Assembly (NCBI RefSeq): GCF_017086465.1
Contig: NZ_CP070961.1
Span: 992,001 to 1,056,000 of the forward strand
Length of the DNA stretch: 64,000 nucleotides
Direction: 5' to 3'
Source: Nocardioides sp. zg-1228
Lineage (GTDB): Bacteria > Actinomycetota > Actinomycetes > Propionibacteriales > Nocardioidaceae
Both the position numbers and the translations under genes were made by a program. The stretch's first letter is position 1, and each line of letters begins with the position of its first letter. The notes under the pieces are model-generated. The model searched no databases and was not told the origin of the DNA. It saw nothing but the letters and a program-made list of their open reading frames with translations. Positions 7,017 through 18,592 of the stretch are shown piece after piece.

Positions 7017-8875
7017 TGAGCGAGCGGCATCCGATGACGGGCAACGAGATGTCGCCCGAGGCCCGGGCGGGCATGGAGCGCCACACCTACGACGTCGTGG
7101 TGATCGGCGCCGGCGGCGCGGGGCTGAGGGCCGCGATCGCCGCCCACGAGGCGGGCGCGCGCACGGCCGTGGTGTGCAAGTCGCTGCTCGGCAAGGCGCA
7201 CACCGTGATGGCCGAGGGTGGGGCCGCGGCTGCGCTGGGCAACCGGTGGCCGGAGGACAGCTGGAAGGTGCACTTCCGCGACACGATGCGCGGCGGCAAG
7301 ATGCTCAACAACTGGCGCATGGCGCAGCTGCACGCTCAGGAGGCGCCCGAGCGGGTGCTCGAGCTCGAGGACTGGGGTGCGCTGTTCGACCGCACCGAGG
7401 ACGGGCTGATCTCCCAGCGCGACTTCGGCGGGCACCGCTACGCCCGGCTCGCCCACGTCGGCGACCGCACCGGGCTCGAGCTGATCCGCACGCTGCAGCA
7501 GCGCACGGTGCAGCTCGGGATCGACGTCTACATGGAGTGCACGGTCACCGAGGTGCTCAAGGAGGGCGGGCGGGTGGCCGGGGCGTTCGGCTACTGGCGC
7601 GAGACCGGTCGCTTCATCACGTTCGAGGCGCCGAGCGTGGTGCTCGCGACCGGCGGCATCGGCAAGTCCTACAAGGTCACCTCCAACTCCTGGGAGTACA
7701 CCGGTGACGGGCACGCGCTGGCACTGCGCGCGGGGGCCAGCCTGATCAACATGGAGTTCGTGCAGTTCCACCCCACCGGCATGGTGTGGCCGCCGTCGGT
7801 CAAGGGCCTGCTGGTCACCGAGTCGGTGCGCGGCGACGGCGGCATCCTGCGAAACTCCGAGGGCAAGCGCTTCATGTTCGACTACATCCCCGACTTCTTC
7901 CGGTCCGAGACGGCCGACACCGAGGAGGAGGCCGACCGGTGGTACGACGACAAGGCCAACAACCGGCGCCCACCCGAGCTGCTGCCACGCGACGAGGTCG
8001 CCCGCGCCATCAACTCCGAGATCAAGGCCGGACGCGGGTCACCGCACGGCGGGATCTTCCTCGACATCGCCAGCCGCCGCGACGCCGACTACATCCGCAA
8101 GCGGCTGCCGTCGATGTACCACCAGTTCAAGGAGCTCGCCGACGTCGACATCACCGCCGAGCCGATGGAGATCGGGCCGACGTGCCACTACGTGATGGGC
8201 GGTGTCGAGGTCGACTCCGACACCCAGCGCTCGGGCGTCGAGGGGCTCTACGCCGCGGGTGAGGTGAGCGGCGGCATGCACGGCTCCAACCGGCTGGGCG
8301 GCAACTCGCTGTCCGACCTGCTCGTGTTCGGCAAGCGCGCCGGCGAGGCCGCGGCGGCGCACGCCGTCTCGGGCCCGCGGCCGGCGGTCGACGAGGCGGA
8401 CGTGAAGGCGGCCCAGGCCGACGCGCTGGCGCCGTTCGAGGTCTCTGCCGGCCCGGGGGGAGGGGGGGAGAACCCCTACACGATCCAGCACGACCTGCAG
8501 GACACGATGAACGACCTGGTCGGCATCATCCGCACCGCCGCGGAGCTCGAGGAGTCCCTCGGTCACCTCGACCGCCTCAAGGAGCGGGCGGCCGCGATGG
8601 TCGTCGAGGGTCACCGCCAGTACAACCCGGGCTGGCACCTCGCGCTCGACCTGCGCAACATGCTGCTGGTCAGCGAGTGCATCGCCAAGGCCGCGCTGGC
8701 GCGCCAGGAATCGCGGGGCGGGCACACCCGGGACGACTTCCCGGGGCCCGACCCCGAGTGGGGCGCGAAGAACCTGGTGCTCACCCTCGACGCGACCGGG
8801 TCGGGCGTCGACATCGCCGAGAAGGCGCTGCCGGTGATGCCCGAGGACCTCGAGCAGCTCTTCCAGGACACGTGA
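7016..8875 (+). CDS. sdhA: Succinate dehydrogenase/fumarate reductase flavoprotein subunit
   Basis: 619 residues. FAD-binding GAGGAGLRAA is at 31-40. The covalent FAD site is LGKAHTVMAEGG with His62. Substrate-binding and catalytic motifs include HPTGM, GGIFLDI and RLGGNSLSDLLVFG. It oxidises succinate to fumarate and passes electrons to SdhB. The ATG overlaps the sdhC stop, with GAGG 8 bases upstream, fixing the start. A guanine-rich tract at 8455-8470 encodes a short glycine loop (GPGGGGENP) between two conserved parts. The frame is intact across it. The length is typical for the Sdh1-type subunit. Confidence 0.95.
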   Translation: MSERHPMTGNEMSPEARAGMERHTYDVVVIGAGGAGLRAAIAAHEAGARTAVVCKSLLGKAHTVMAEGGAAAALGNRWPEDSWKVHFRDTMRGGKMLNNWRMAQLHAQEAPERVLELEDWGALFDRTEDGLISQRDFGGHRYARLAHVGDRTGLELIRTLQQRTVQLGIDVYMECTVTEVLKEGGRVAGAFGYWRETGRFITFEAPSVVLATGGIGKSYKVTSNSWEYTGDGHALALRAGASLINMEFVQFHPTGMVWPPSVKGLLVTESVRGDGGILRNSEGKRFMFDYIPDFFRSETADTEEEADRWYDDKANNRRPPELLPRDEVARAINSEIKAGRGSPHGGIFLDIASRRDADYIRKRLPSMYHQFKELADVDITAEPMEIGPTCHYVMGGVEVDSDTQRSGVEGLYAAGEVSGGMHGSNRLGGNSLSDLLVFGKRAGEAAAAHAVSGPRPAVDEADVKAAQADALAPFEVSAGPGGGGENPYTIQHDLQDTMNDLVGIIRTAAELEESLGHLDRLKERAAAMVVEGHRQYNPGWHLALDLRNMLLVSECIAKAALARQESRGGHTRDDFPGPDPEWGAKNLVLTLDATGSGVDIAEKALPVMPEDLEQLFQDT

Positions 8876-8883
8876 GGACGGCC

Positions 8884-9660
8884 ATGGCCTACGACCTGAG
8901 GATGCGCGTGTGGCGGGGCGACGCCGACGGGGGTGACCTCACCGACTACACCGTCGAGGTCTCCGAGGGCGAGGTGGTGCTCGACGCGCTGCACCGGCTG
9001 CAGGCGACGCAGACGGGCGACCTGGCGATCCGCTGGAACTGCAAGGCCGGCAAGTGCGGCTCGTGCAGCGCCGAGATCAACGGTCGGCCCCGCCTGCTGT
9101 GCATGACCCGGCTCTCCGACTTCGACCCGGCCGAGACCATCACCGTGACGCCGATGCGCACGTTCCCGGTGATCCGCGACCTGGTCACCGACGTGTCGTT
9201 CAACTACGAGAAGGCCAAGGAGCTGCCCTACGCCGAGCTCGGGCCCCGCGACGCGGACGGCAGGCGGCGGATGATGCAGGTCGACGTGGAGCGCGGCCAG
9301 GAGTTCCGCAAGTGCATCGAGTGCTACCTGTGCCAGGACGTGTGCCACGTGGTCCGCGACCACGAGGACAACAAGCAGCACTTCGCCGGCCCCCGCTTCC
9401 TCATCCGCTATGCCGAGCTCGACATGCACCCCCTCGACACCCACGACCGCCGCCGGCTCGCGCAGGACGCGGCCGGCCTCGGGATGTGCAACATCACCAA
9501 GTGCTGCACCGAGGTCTGCCCGGAGGGCATCCACATCACCGACAACGCGATCATCCCGATGAAGGAGCGCGTGGTGGACCGCAAGTACGACCCGCTGGTG
9601 TGGCTCGGCAACAAGATCGGCCTCCGGAGCAAGGACGACGAGGGCCGCACGGAGGTCTGA
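8884..9660 (+). CDS. sdhB: Succinate dehydrogenase iron-sulfur subunit
   Basis: 258 residues, 8 bases downstream of sdhA. The N-terminal ferredoxin domain has the [2Fe-2S] cysteines CKAGKCGSCSAEI with the fourth Cys in RPRLLCM. The C-terminal domain has CIECYLCQDVC and MCNITKCCTEVCPEGI, which ligate the [4Fe-4S] and [3Fe-4S] clusters. It carries electrons from SdhA to the membrane subunit. The ATG at 8884 follows GAGGACGGCC, whose GAGG overlaps the sdhA stop. It is the last gene of the operon, followed by an 88-base gap with the mutA promoter. Confidence 0.95.
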   Translation: MAYDLRMRVWRGDADGGDLTDYTVEVSEGEVVLDALHRLQATQTGDLAIRWNCKAGKCGSCSAEINGRPRLLCMTRLSDFDPAETITVTPMRTFPVIRDLVTDVSFNYEKAKELPYAELGPRDADGRRRMMQVDVERGQEFRKCIECYLCQDVCHVVRDHEDNKQHFAGPRFLIRYAELDMHPLDTHDRRRLAQDAAGLGMCNITKCCTEVCPEGIHITDNAIIPMKERVVDRKYDPLVWLGNKIGLRSKDDEGRTEV

Positions 9661-9711
9661 GGCGAGCCCGGTCGTGGGCAGCGACGGTGACCTTTCCCAT
9701 AGCCCGCGGCC

Positions 9712-9741
9712 GTGACCCTCCCCACGGGGCGGGCCTATCCT
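9712..9741 (+). promoter_or_regulatory. Candidate leaderless promoter of the methylmalonyl-CoA mutase operon
   Basis: GTGACC (9712-9717) and TATCCT (9736-9741) are separated by 18 bases. The second lies exactly 7 bases before the mutA ATG, and no Shine-Dalgarno sequence is present. This is the classic geometry of an actinobacterial leaderless transcript starting at the A of the ATG. Just upstream, two similar 15-base stretches (about 9684-9698 and 9710-9724) could be binding sites, but this is weak. Confidence 0.55.
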
Positions 9742-9748
9742 GCGCAGC

Positions 9749-11589
9749 ATGACCGACCTTCCTGGCGACCTCCCAGGTGATCTCGCAGGTGATCTCGCAG
9801 GTGGCCTCGACGAGCCCGAGGAGCTGCAGCCCGCAGAGGGCTCGCTCCGCCTGGTGGGCGACGATGACCGCTACGACGCCGCGGCATGGGAGGCGGCGAG
9901 CGCCGCCGTCCTGCGCAAGGCCCGCCGGCTCGGCGAGGACGCGCCCGACTCCGACGTCTGGACGGCCCTCACCCGCACCACGCTCGACGGCATCGCGGTC
10001 CCACCGATCGGGCAGCCGGCCGACCTCGACGCCCTCACGACCTCGGGCCGCCCGACCCGCGCCGGCGCCTGGGACGTGCGTACGCAGGTGGAGGTGGTCG
10101 ACGACAAGGCCGCCAACGAGGCGGCCCTGCAGGACCTCGAGAACGGTGGCACGTCGCTGCTGCTGCACCTCGACACCGAGCGCGACCACGACTGGGCCAC
10201 CGTGCTGGAGGGCGTGCTGCTCGACCTGGCGCCGGTCGTGCTCGACCGCCCGACGACCGAGCAGGTCGAGGCCTTCGCCGACTTCCTCGAGGGGGTGGAG
10301 GGCGCGCTGCACCCGGCCACCAACCTCTCCTTCGACCTGCAGACCCTCGAGATGCTCCACCACCGCGTCCGCGACGACCGCGTCGAGGCCCGGGACCTGT
10401 TCGCCCCGCTGGCGCGCCGGGCCATCCAGCTGGGCGTGCGCGGCCTCGTCGTCGACGGCACCGCGCTGCACGACCAGGGCGCGAGCGACGCCCAGGAGCT
10501 GGGCTGGATGGTCGCGACCGGCGTGGCCTACCTCCGGTTGCTCGCCGACGAGGGCCTCTCCGTCGAGCACGCGGCGCGGCTCATCGAGTTCCGGCTGGCC
10601 GCCACCGACGAGCAGTTCCCCACGATCGCCAAGATGCGCGCCGCGCGCCGGCTGTGGGCCCGGGTGCTCGAGGCCTCCGGTGGCGCCGGCGAGATGGCGC
10701 TGCACGCGGTCACCAGCCGCCCCATGACCAGCGGGCGCGACCCGTGGGTCAACATGCTGCGCGGCACCGTCGCGGCCTTCGCGGCGGGCGTCGGCGGCGC
10801 CGACGCCCTCACCGTCGTGCCGTTCGACGAGCCGCTCGGCGCGCCCGACGCGTTCGGTCGCCGCATCGCCCGCAACACCTCCTCGCTCCTGATCGAGGAG
10901 TCCCACGTCGCCGCGGTCACCGACCCGGCCGGCGGGTCCTACGCCGTCGAGCGGCTCACCGACGACCTCGCGGCCGCCGGGTGGGCCGAGCTCGGCCGGA
11001 TCGAGTCTGCCGGCGGGGCGCTCGCCGACGAGGCCCGCGCCGGCGTCAAGGAGCGGGTGCGGGCCGTACGCGCCGAGCGCGACGCCCAGGTCGCCGACCG
11101 GTCGCGCCCCCTGACCGGCGTCTCGGAGTTCCCCCACCTCGACGAGGTGCTGCCCGAGCGTGAGCACCTGCCCCACCGCTACGTGCACCACTACGGCCGG
11201 GCCTTCGAGGACATGAGGGCCGAGCCCGCCGCGACCCCCGTCTTCCTCGCCACGATGGGCCCGGTCGCGGCACACACCGCCCGGGCGACCTTCGCCACCA
11301 ACCTCCTCGCGGCCGGCGGTGTCGCCGTCGAGGCGGCCGGCCCCACCGACGGGGTCGACGCGGTCGTGGCGGCCTACTCCGGCCAGCGCGTCGTGTGCCT
11401 CGCCGGCACCGACGCGGCCTACGCCGAGTGGGGCGCCGACCTGGTGGCCGCGCTGCGGGCGGCAGGGGCGTCGTACGTCGTGCTCGCCGGCACGCCGGGG
11501 GAGCGGACCGTGACCGACGTCGACGACTCGTGCGCCATGGGGGTCGATGCGCTCGGCTTCCTGGCCCACATCCGAGAGGAGCTCGCCCG

Positions 11590-11593
<4 letters not shown>
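9749..11593 (+). CDS. mutA: Methylmalonyl-CoA mutase small (beta) subunit
   Basis: 614 residues. TIM-barrel domain (about 40-450) with the family pattern [17 protein letters not shown] (near 192) and [27 protein letters not shown]. It is followed by a degenerate B12-binding-like domain (about 490-614) that lacks the DxHxxG cobalamin motif, as expected for the non-catalytic subunit. It pairs with MutB to convert (R)-methylmalonyl-CoA and succinyl-CoA, linking propionate and odd-chain or branched catabolism to the TCA cycle. The N-terminus starts with four tandem 4-residue units ([16 protein letters not shown]). It overlaps mutB by 4 bases (ATGA) and is probably translated from a leaderless mRNA. 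Confidence 0.93.
9761..9808 (+). repeat. Four 12-base tandem repeats inside the mutA start region
   Basis: Units CCTGGCGACCTC, CCAGGTGATCTC, GCAGGTGATCTC and GCAGGTGGCCTC follow each other without gaps from codon 5 of mutA. The unit length is a multiple of three, so copy-number change would alter the N-terminal tail without shifting the frame. Confidence 0.8.
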
Positions 11594-13757
<2,164 letters not shown>

Positions 13758-13758
<1 letters not shown>

Positions 13759-14747
13759 TGCCCCGCCCGATCGACGTCGACGGCCTCGTCGCGGACGTAC
13801 GGGCCGGCCGGAGGGCCGCCGTCGCCCGCGCGATCACGCTGGTGGAGTCGTCCCGGGTCGACCACCGCGCGGCGGCACGGGACCTGCTCACCGCGCTCGC
13901 CGCGACCGACCGGCCGGCGGCGACGCGGGTGGGCATCTCCGGCGTCCCGGGCGTCGGCAAGTCCACCTTCATCGAGGCGCTGGGCACCCGCCTGACCGCG
14001 GCCGGGCACCGCGTCGGGGTGCTGGCCGTCGACCCGTCGTCGGTGCGCACGGGCGGCTCGGTGCTCGGCGACAAGACGCGGATGTCGACGCTCGCGGTCG
14101 ACCCCATGGCGTTCATCCGGCCCTCCCCGTCCGCCGGCACCCTGGGCGGGGTCGCCCGGGCCACCACGCAGGCGATGCTCGTGCTCGAGGCCGCGGCGTA
14201 CGACGTCGTGCTCGTCGAGACGGTCGGCGTGGGGCAGTCGGAGGTGACGGTGGCCGGGATGGTCGACACCTTCCTGTTCCTGACCCTCGCGCGCACCGGT
14301 GACCAGCTGCAGGGCATCAAGAAGGGCATCCTCGAGATCGCCGACGTCGTCGCGGTCAACAAGGCCGACGGCGACCACGAGGCCGACTCGCGGGTCGCGG
14401 CGCGCGAGCTCTCCGGAGCCCTCCGGCTGGTGCGCGGGCATGCCGAGTGGGCGCCGCCCGTCGTCACCTGCTCGGCGCTGACCGGGGCCGGGGTCGACGA
14501 CGTCTGGCAGCGCGTCGGGGCCCACCGCGAGCACCTCGGCGCCGACGGACTGGCCCACAAGCGCGCCGGGCAGCAGCTCGAGTTCACCTGGGCCCTGGTG
14601 CGTGACGAGCTCGACCACCGGCTGCGGTCCTCACCGGGGGTCGCGGCCGTGCGCGACGACGTACGACGCGCCGTGATGACGGGTGAGCTGCCCGCGCCGC
14701 TCGCCGCCGATCGGATCATCGCGGCCTACGACGCCGACGCGACCTAG
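13758..14747 (+). CDS. meaB: MeaB/ArgK-type G3E GTPase, mutase chaperone
   Basis: 329 residues. P-loop GVPGVGKST at 62-70, then DPSSVRTGGSVLGDKTRM (switch region), VETVGVGQSE and NKADG (base recognition). MeaB proteins gate delivery of adenosylcobalamin to methylmalonyl-CoA mutase and protect it from inactivation. The position directly after mutB, with a one-base overlap, supports exactly that role. The C-terminal dimerisation arm is present. The stop codon TAG is part of a TAGACT hexamer that may serve as the -10 element for the next gene. Confidence 0.93.
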
Positions 14748-14759
14748 ACTGGGCAGGTC

Positions 14760-15947
14760 ATGCCTCCTGCACTCGCTGCCACCCCCGTCATCGCCGAGGT
14801 CGTCGACAAGCACGCCGACGACCTCGTCGCCCTCCGTCGCGACCTCCACGCCCACCCCGAGCTGAGCTGGGTGGAGGAGCGCACCTCCGAGGCGGTCGTC
14901 ACCGTCCTCGAGGGTGCGGGCTGGACGGTGACCCGGCCCGAGGGCGGGGGCGTGCTCGCCGACATCGGCCACGGCGGCAGGCTCGTCGCGCTGCGCGCCG
15001 ACCTCGACGCGCTGCCGGTCGACGACCTCATCTCCGACCCGTGGAAGAGCACCAACCCGGGGGTCGCGCACGCCTGCGGGCACGACGTCCACACCGCGGG
15101 CCTCGTGGGCGCCGGCCTCGCGCTGGCCGAGGTCGCGGCCCGCGGGCTGCTGCCGGGCCGCGTGCGGCTGCTGTTCCAGCCCGCCGAGGAGGTCATGCCC
15201 GGTGGTGCGCTCCACCTCATCTCGGCGGGGGCGCTCGAGGGCGTCTCCCACGTGTTCGGCCTGCACTGCGACCCGAGCCTCGACGTGGGCCAGGTCGGCC
15301 TGCGCGAGGGCCCGCTCACCGGTGCCGCCGACGCACTCACCGTCCGGCTCATCGGCAAGGGCGGCCACACCTCGCGGCCGCACCTGACCGAGGACCTCAC
15401 CTTCGCGCTCGGCAAGGTCATCACCGAGCTGCCGGCGATCCTGAGCCGCCGACTCGACCCCCGGGCCGGCGTGAGCGTGGTCTGGGGCATGGTGCGCGCG
15501 GGGTCGGCCCACAACGTGATCCCCCACGGCGGTGTCGTGGCAGGCACCGTGCGGATGCTCGACGCGGTCGCCTGGGCCGACGCCGAGCACCTCATCCGCC
15601 AGCTCATCGGCGCGATCGTGGCGCCCTACAGCGTCACCGCCGAGGTCACCTACCAGCGCGGGGTCCCGCCGGTCGTCAACCACGAGGCGTCGACCCGGCT
15701 GCTCGGCGCCGCCGTGGAGAGCGTGCTCGGCGCACCGGGCCGCGTCTCGACCGCCCAGAGCCTCGGGGGCGAGGACTTCGGCTGGTACCTCGACTCCGTC
15801 CCTGGCGCGATGGCGCGGCTCGGCACGCGCACGCCCGGCGGGCCGACCTACGACCTGCACCAGGGCAACCTGCGCATCGACGAGCGGGCCACCACGATCG
15901 CGGCCCGCGTGCTCGCCGAGACGGCGGTCACGGCCCTGGCCTCCTGA
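14760..15947 (+). CDS. M20-family amidohydrolase (AmiA/HipO-like)
   Basis: 395 residues. Metal-binding motifs HACGHDVHT (104-112), QPAEEVMPGG, the histidine in FGLHCDPS and the late GGEDFGWY are all present. So is the dimerisation-domain stretch GKGGHTSRPH. Enzymes of this family remove acyl groups from amino acids or related amides in the cytoplasm. In Mycobacterium tuberculosis, as I recall, amiA1/amiB1 of the same family sit near deoD, pmmB and add, a neighbourhood resembling this one. A TAGACT hexamer lies 9 bases before the ATG. A strong hairpin follows the stop codon. Substrate unknown. Confidence 0.82.
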   Translation: MPPALAATPVIAEVVDKHADDLVALRRDLHAHPELSWVEERTSEAVVTVLEGAGWTVTRPEGGGVLADIGHGGRLVALRADLDALPVDDLISDPWKSTNPGVAHACGHDVHTAGLVGAGLALAEVAARGLLPGRVRLLFQPAEEVMPGGALHLISAGALEGVSHVFGLHCDPSLDVGQVGLREGPLTGAADALTVRLIGKGGHTSRPHLTEDLTFALGKVITELPAILSRRLDPRAGVSVVWGMVRAGSAHNVIPHGGVVAGTVRMLDAVAWADAEHLIRQLIGAIVAPYSVTAEVTYQRGVPPVVNHEASTRLLGAAVESVLGAPGRVSTAQSLGGEDFGWYLDSVPGAMARLGTRTPGGPTYDLHQGNLRIDERATTIAARVLAETAVTALAS

Positions 15948-15958
15948 CCCCCGCAGTG

Positions 15959-15995
15959 CACGAAGGGCCCGGCGCGGTGCGCCGGGCCCTTCGTG
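15959..15995. terminator. Bidirectional hairpin between convergent genes
   Basis: A perfect 17-base-pair stem (CACGAAGGGCCCGGCGC and its complement) with a 3-base loop lies between the amidohydrolase stop at 15947 and the permease stop at 16008. Both genes read toward it, so it can terminate both. No long T-run is present, as is common in very GC-rich actinobacteria. Confidence 0.85.
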
Positions 15996-16007
15996 GTGCA
16001 TGCGTCC

Positions 16008-17309
16008 CTACTGCTGCCGGTAGGGCTCCCCGTCGGCCGCGGGCGCGCGGGAGCGTCCGACGAGGCCCGCCACCGCGAAGATGGTGACGAGGTAGGGGAG
16101 CATCAGCATGAACTGGCTGGGCACGGGCGAGCCGATGGCCGAGAGCACGCCCTGCAGGTTGGTCGCGAAGCCGAAGAGCAGCGCGGCGAGCGTGGCCCGG
16201 ATCGGGTCCCACTTGCCGAAGATCACCGCCGCGAGCGCGATGTAGCCGGCGCCGCCGGTCATCTCCCGGTTGAACCCGGCCACCGAGACGAGGCTGAAGT
16301 AGGCCCCGCCGAGACCGGCGATCGCGCCCGCGAGCAGGATCGTGCGGTAGCGGGTGCGGTTGACCTTGATGCCCACGGTGTCGGCTGCCTTGGGATGCTC
16401 GCCGACGGCGCGCACCCGCAGGCCCCAGCGGGTCCGGTAGAGCGCGAAGGCCACGATCGCCACCACGGCGTAGAGCACGTAGACGAGCGGGGTCTGGCGG
16501 AACAGGATCGGGCCGATCAGCGGGATGTCGCCGAGCAGGGGGATCGGCACGGCGCGCAGCCGGTCGGGGGAGTTGAGCGTCTCGGCGTTGGGGGCGAGCA
16601 CCTGGCGGAACAGGAAGTTGGTCAGGCCCACCACGAGCACGTTGAGCACCACGCCGACGATGACCTGGTCGACGAAGTAGGTGATCGCGAACAGTCCGAG
16701 GATGAGCGCCACCAGGGCGCCGGCGACCGCGGCGGCCACGAGGCCGGCCCACGGCGAGCCGGTCGTCGAGGCGGTGATCGCCGCGGCGAAGGCACCGAGC
16801 AGCAGCTGTCCCTCGATGGCGATGTTGACGACGCCCGCGCGCTCGCCCAGGACGCCGCCGAGCGCGCCGAAGACCAGGGGGATCGCGAGCGCCACCGCAC
16901 CGCCGAGCAGGCTGACCACCCGGATGCGGTCGTCGGCCGCCGCCCAGCTGAGGAAGCCCACCATCCACGCGACGGCGAAGCCGATCGGGATCCAGATCTG
17001 CTGCGGCAGGTGCCCGACCATGCGCCGCACGGACTCGGCGGTGAGCGCCAGGCAGAGGACCACCATCACCCACGCGGTGGGGCCCGACGGCACCACGATG
17101 TCGGGAAGCGTGACGATGTCGCTCTCGGCGGCGAGCTGGAACGTCGTGTCGCCGGAGCGGCCCGAGCGCAGGAGGATGCCGGCGAGCAGCAGCGTCAGCA
17201 CGCCGAGCACGATCGGCAGCTTGCGCGGGCCGTAGCGGCGCACGTGGACCACCGCGGGATCGGGGGCGAGACCGCCGATTTCGGGGGTCTCCGGGGTCAC
17301 GGTGCTCAC
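16008..17309 (-). CDS. Nucleoside-type ABC transporter permease (second subunit, NupQ/YufQ-like)
   Basis: 433 residues with about ten membrane helices. Family motifs are INIAIEGQLLLGAFAAA-like (VVNIAIEGQLLLGAF, about 199-213) and TRWGLRVRAVGEHPKAADTVGIKV in the cytoplasmic loop, which contacts the ATPase. It is the inner-membrane pore subunit working with the permease encoded just upstream (GTGA overlap) and the double ATPase. GGAGG precedes the GTG start at 17309. The N-terminus has an extra polar segment. BMP-type transporters of this layout import nucleosides in characterised bacteria, and the neighbouring nucleoside-catabolic genes support that here. Confidence 0.88.
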   Translation of the reverse strand: MSTVTPETPEIGGLAPDPAVVHVRRYGPRKLPIVLGVLTLLLAGILLRSGRSGDTTFQLAAESDIVTLPDIVVPSGPTAWVMVVLCLALTAESVRRMVGHLPQQIWIPIGFAVAWMVGFLSWAAADDRIRVVSLLGGAVALAIPLVFGALGGVLGERAGVVNIAIEGQLLLGAFAAAITASTTGSPWAGLVAAAVAGALVALILGLFAITYFVDQVIVGVVLNVLVVGLTNFLFRQVLAPNAETLNSPDRLRAVPIPLLGDIPLIGPILFRQTPLVYVLYAVVAIVAFALYRTRWGLRVRAVGEHPKAADTVGIKVNRTRYRTILLAGAIAGLGGAYFSLVSVAGFNREMTGGAGYIALAAVIFGKWDPIRATLAALLFGFATNLQGVLSAIGSPVPSQFMLMLPYLVTIFAVAGLVGRSRAPAADGEPYRQQ

Positions 17310-18592
17310 TTGGCCTCCTGGGCGGGGAGCCGGAAGATCGCGCGCACCAGGGGAGGCGCGGCGAGGAACAGGACGATGAGTGACTGCACCACCAGCACGA
17401 GGTCGACCGAGATGTTCTCGGAGGTCTGCATGGTGAAGCCGCCGGCCTTGAAGGCACCGAACAGCAGGCCGGCCGCCAGGATCCCCAGCGGGCGCGAGCG
17501 CCCGAGCAGGGCCACGGTGATGGCGTCGAAGCCGATGGAGGCGTCGAGGTCGAGCGAGACGCCGCTGGACACGGTGCCGAGGACCTGGTTGACGCCCGCG
17601 AGGCCGAGCAGCGAGCCGGCGATCATCATCACGACGGTGTAGGTCTTGCCGACGTTGATGCCCGCCGCGCGGGCCGCGTGGGGGTTCTCACCGACGGCGC
17701 GGATGCGGTAGCCGAGGGTGGAGCGGTTGAGCAGCCACCACACCACGCCGACCGCGACGAGGGCGAGCACGAAGCCCAGGCGCAGGTTGAACTGGTCGCC
17801 CAGCACCGTGGGCAGCGTCGCGGAGTCCTTCATGGGCGGCGACTTCGGGTTGACCGACCCGGGGGTCTTCAGCAGCCACTCCCGGGTGAGGGCGTAGAAG
17901 AGCAGGTAGTAGGCGACGTAGTTGAGCATGATCGTGACGATCACCTCGTGGGCGCCGGTGCGGGCCTTGAGCAGGCCCGCGATGCCGCCCCAGAGGGCGC
18001 CGAACGCCATGCCCACCAGGATCGCGAGCGGCAGGTGCACGATGAGCGGGAGGTCGAGCTGGAAGCCGATCCAGCCCGCGGCACCGCCGGCGATGAGCAT
18101 CTGGCCGCGGCCGCCGATGTTGAACAGGGCGGCACGGAAGGCGAGCCCGACGCCGAGGCCGCCGAGGATGAGCGGTCCGGCGAACTTGAGCGTCTCGGTG
18201 AGCGGGCGCCACTGCAGCGCCGGGTCGTCGACGTTGTAGTTGAAGATCGCGCCGCGGAACATCGCGGTGTAGGCGCCGGAGATGGCCTCCCACACGGCGG
18301 TGACGAAGTCGGAGGGCCGGGCCGTGAGGTAGCCGGCGGCCTCGCGGACCGACTCGTCGGTCGCCGCGATCATCACCGACCCGACGAAGACCGCCAGGAA
18401 CACGGCGAGCACGCCGGCGAGCGGGTCGCCCGAGGCGATCTCGCGCAGCACGGAGCGGGACCGCTGGCCGCGCGTGTCGTTCGACCCGGCGTCGGGAGCG
18501 TCGGCGGTGTCGGTGATCGTGCCGGTGTCCGTGCCGGCGCCCGTCTCGGGTGCGTCGGGCTTCTCGGGCTGGGGGGTGCGGGAGTCGCTCAC
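17306..18592 (-). CDS. Nucleoside-type ABC transporter permease (first subunit, NupP/YufP-like)
   Basis: 428 residues. The first 75 are a polar, threonine- and aspartate-rich cytoplasmic tail (TDTGTITDTADAPDAG), followed by about eight membrane helices. Motifs: FNIGGRGQMLIAGG (near 157), the family counterpart of NIAIEG, and RSTLGYRIRAVGENPHAARAAGI in the ATPase-coupling loop. It starts with GTG overlapping the ATPase stop by 4 bases and is overlapped by the second permease. The tail is longer than usual for the family; its role is unknown. Confidence 0.87.
   Translation of the reverse strand: MSDSRTPQPEKPDAPETGAGTDTGTITDTADAPDAGSNDTRGQRSRSVLREIASGDPLAGVLAVFLAVFVGSVMIAATDESVREAAGYLTARPSDFVTAVWEAISGAYTAMFRGAIFNYNVDDPALQWRPLTETLKFAGPLILGGLGVGLAFRAALFNIGGRGQMLIAGGAAGWIGFQLDLPLIVHLPLAILVGMAFGALWGGIAGLLKARTGAHEVIVTIMLNYVAYYLLFYALTREWLLKTPGSVNPKSPPMKDSATLPTVLGDQFNLRLGFVLALVAVGVVWWLLNRSTLGYRIRAVGENPHAARAAGINVGKTYTVVMMIAGSLLGLAGVNQVLGTVSSGVSLDLDASIGFDAITVALLGRSRPLGILAAGLLFGAFKAGGFTMQTSENISVDLVLVVQSLIVLFLAAPPLVRAIFRLPAQEAK

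Noticed and set aside
8455-8470. Frameshift in sdhA at the G-rich tract
   Set aside because: Conserved family sequence on both sides is in the same frame, so the gene is intact as given.
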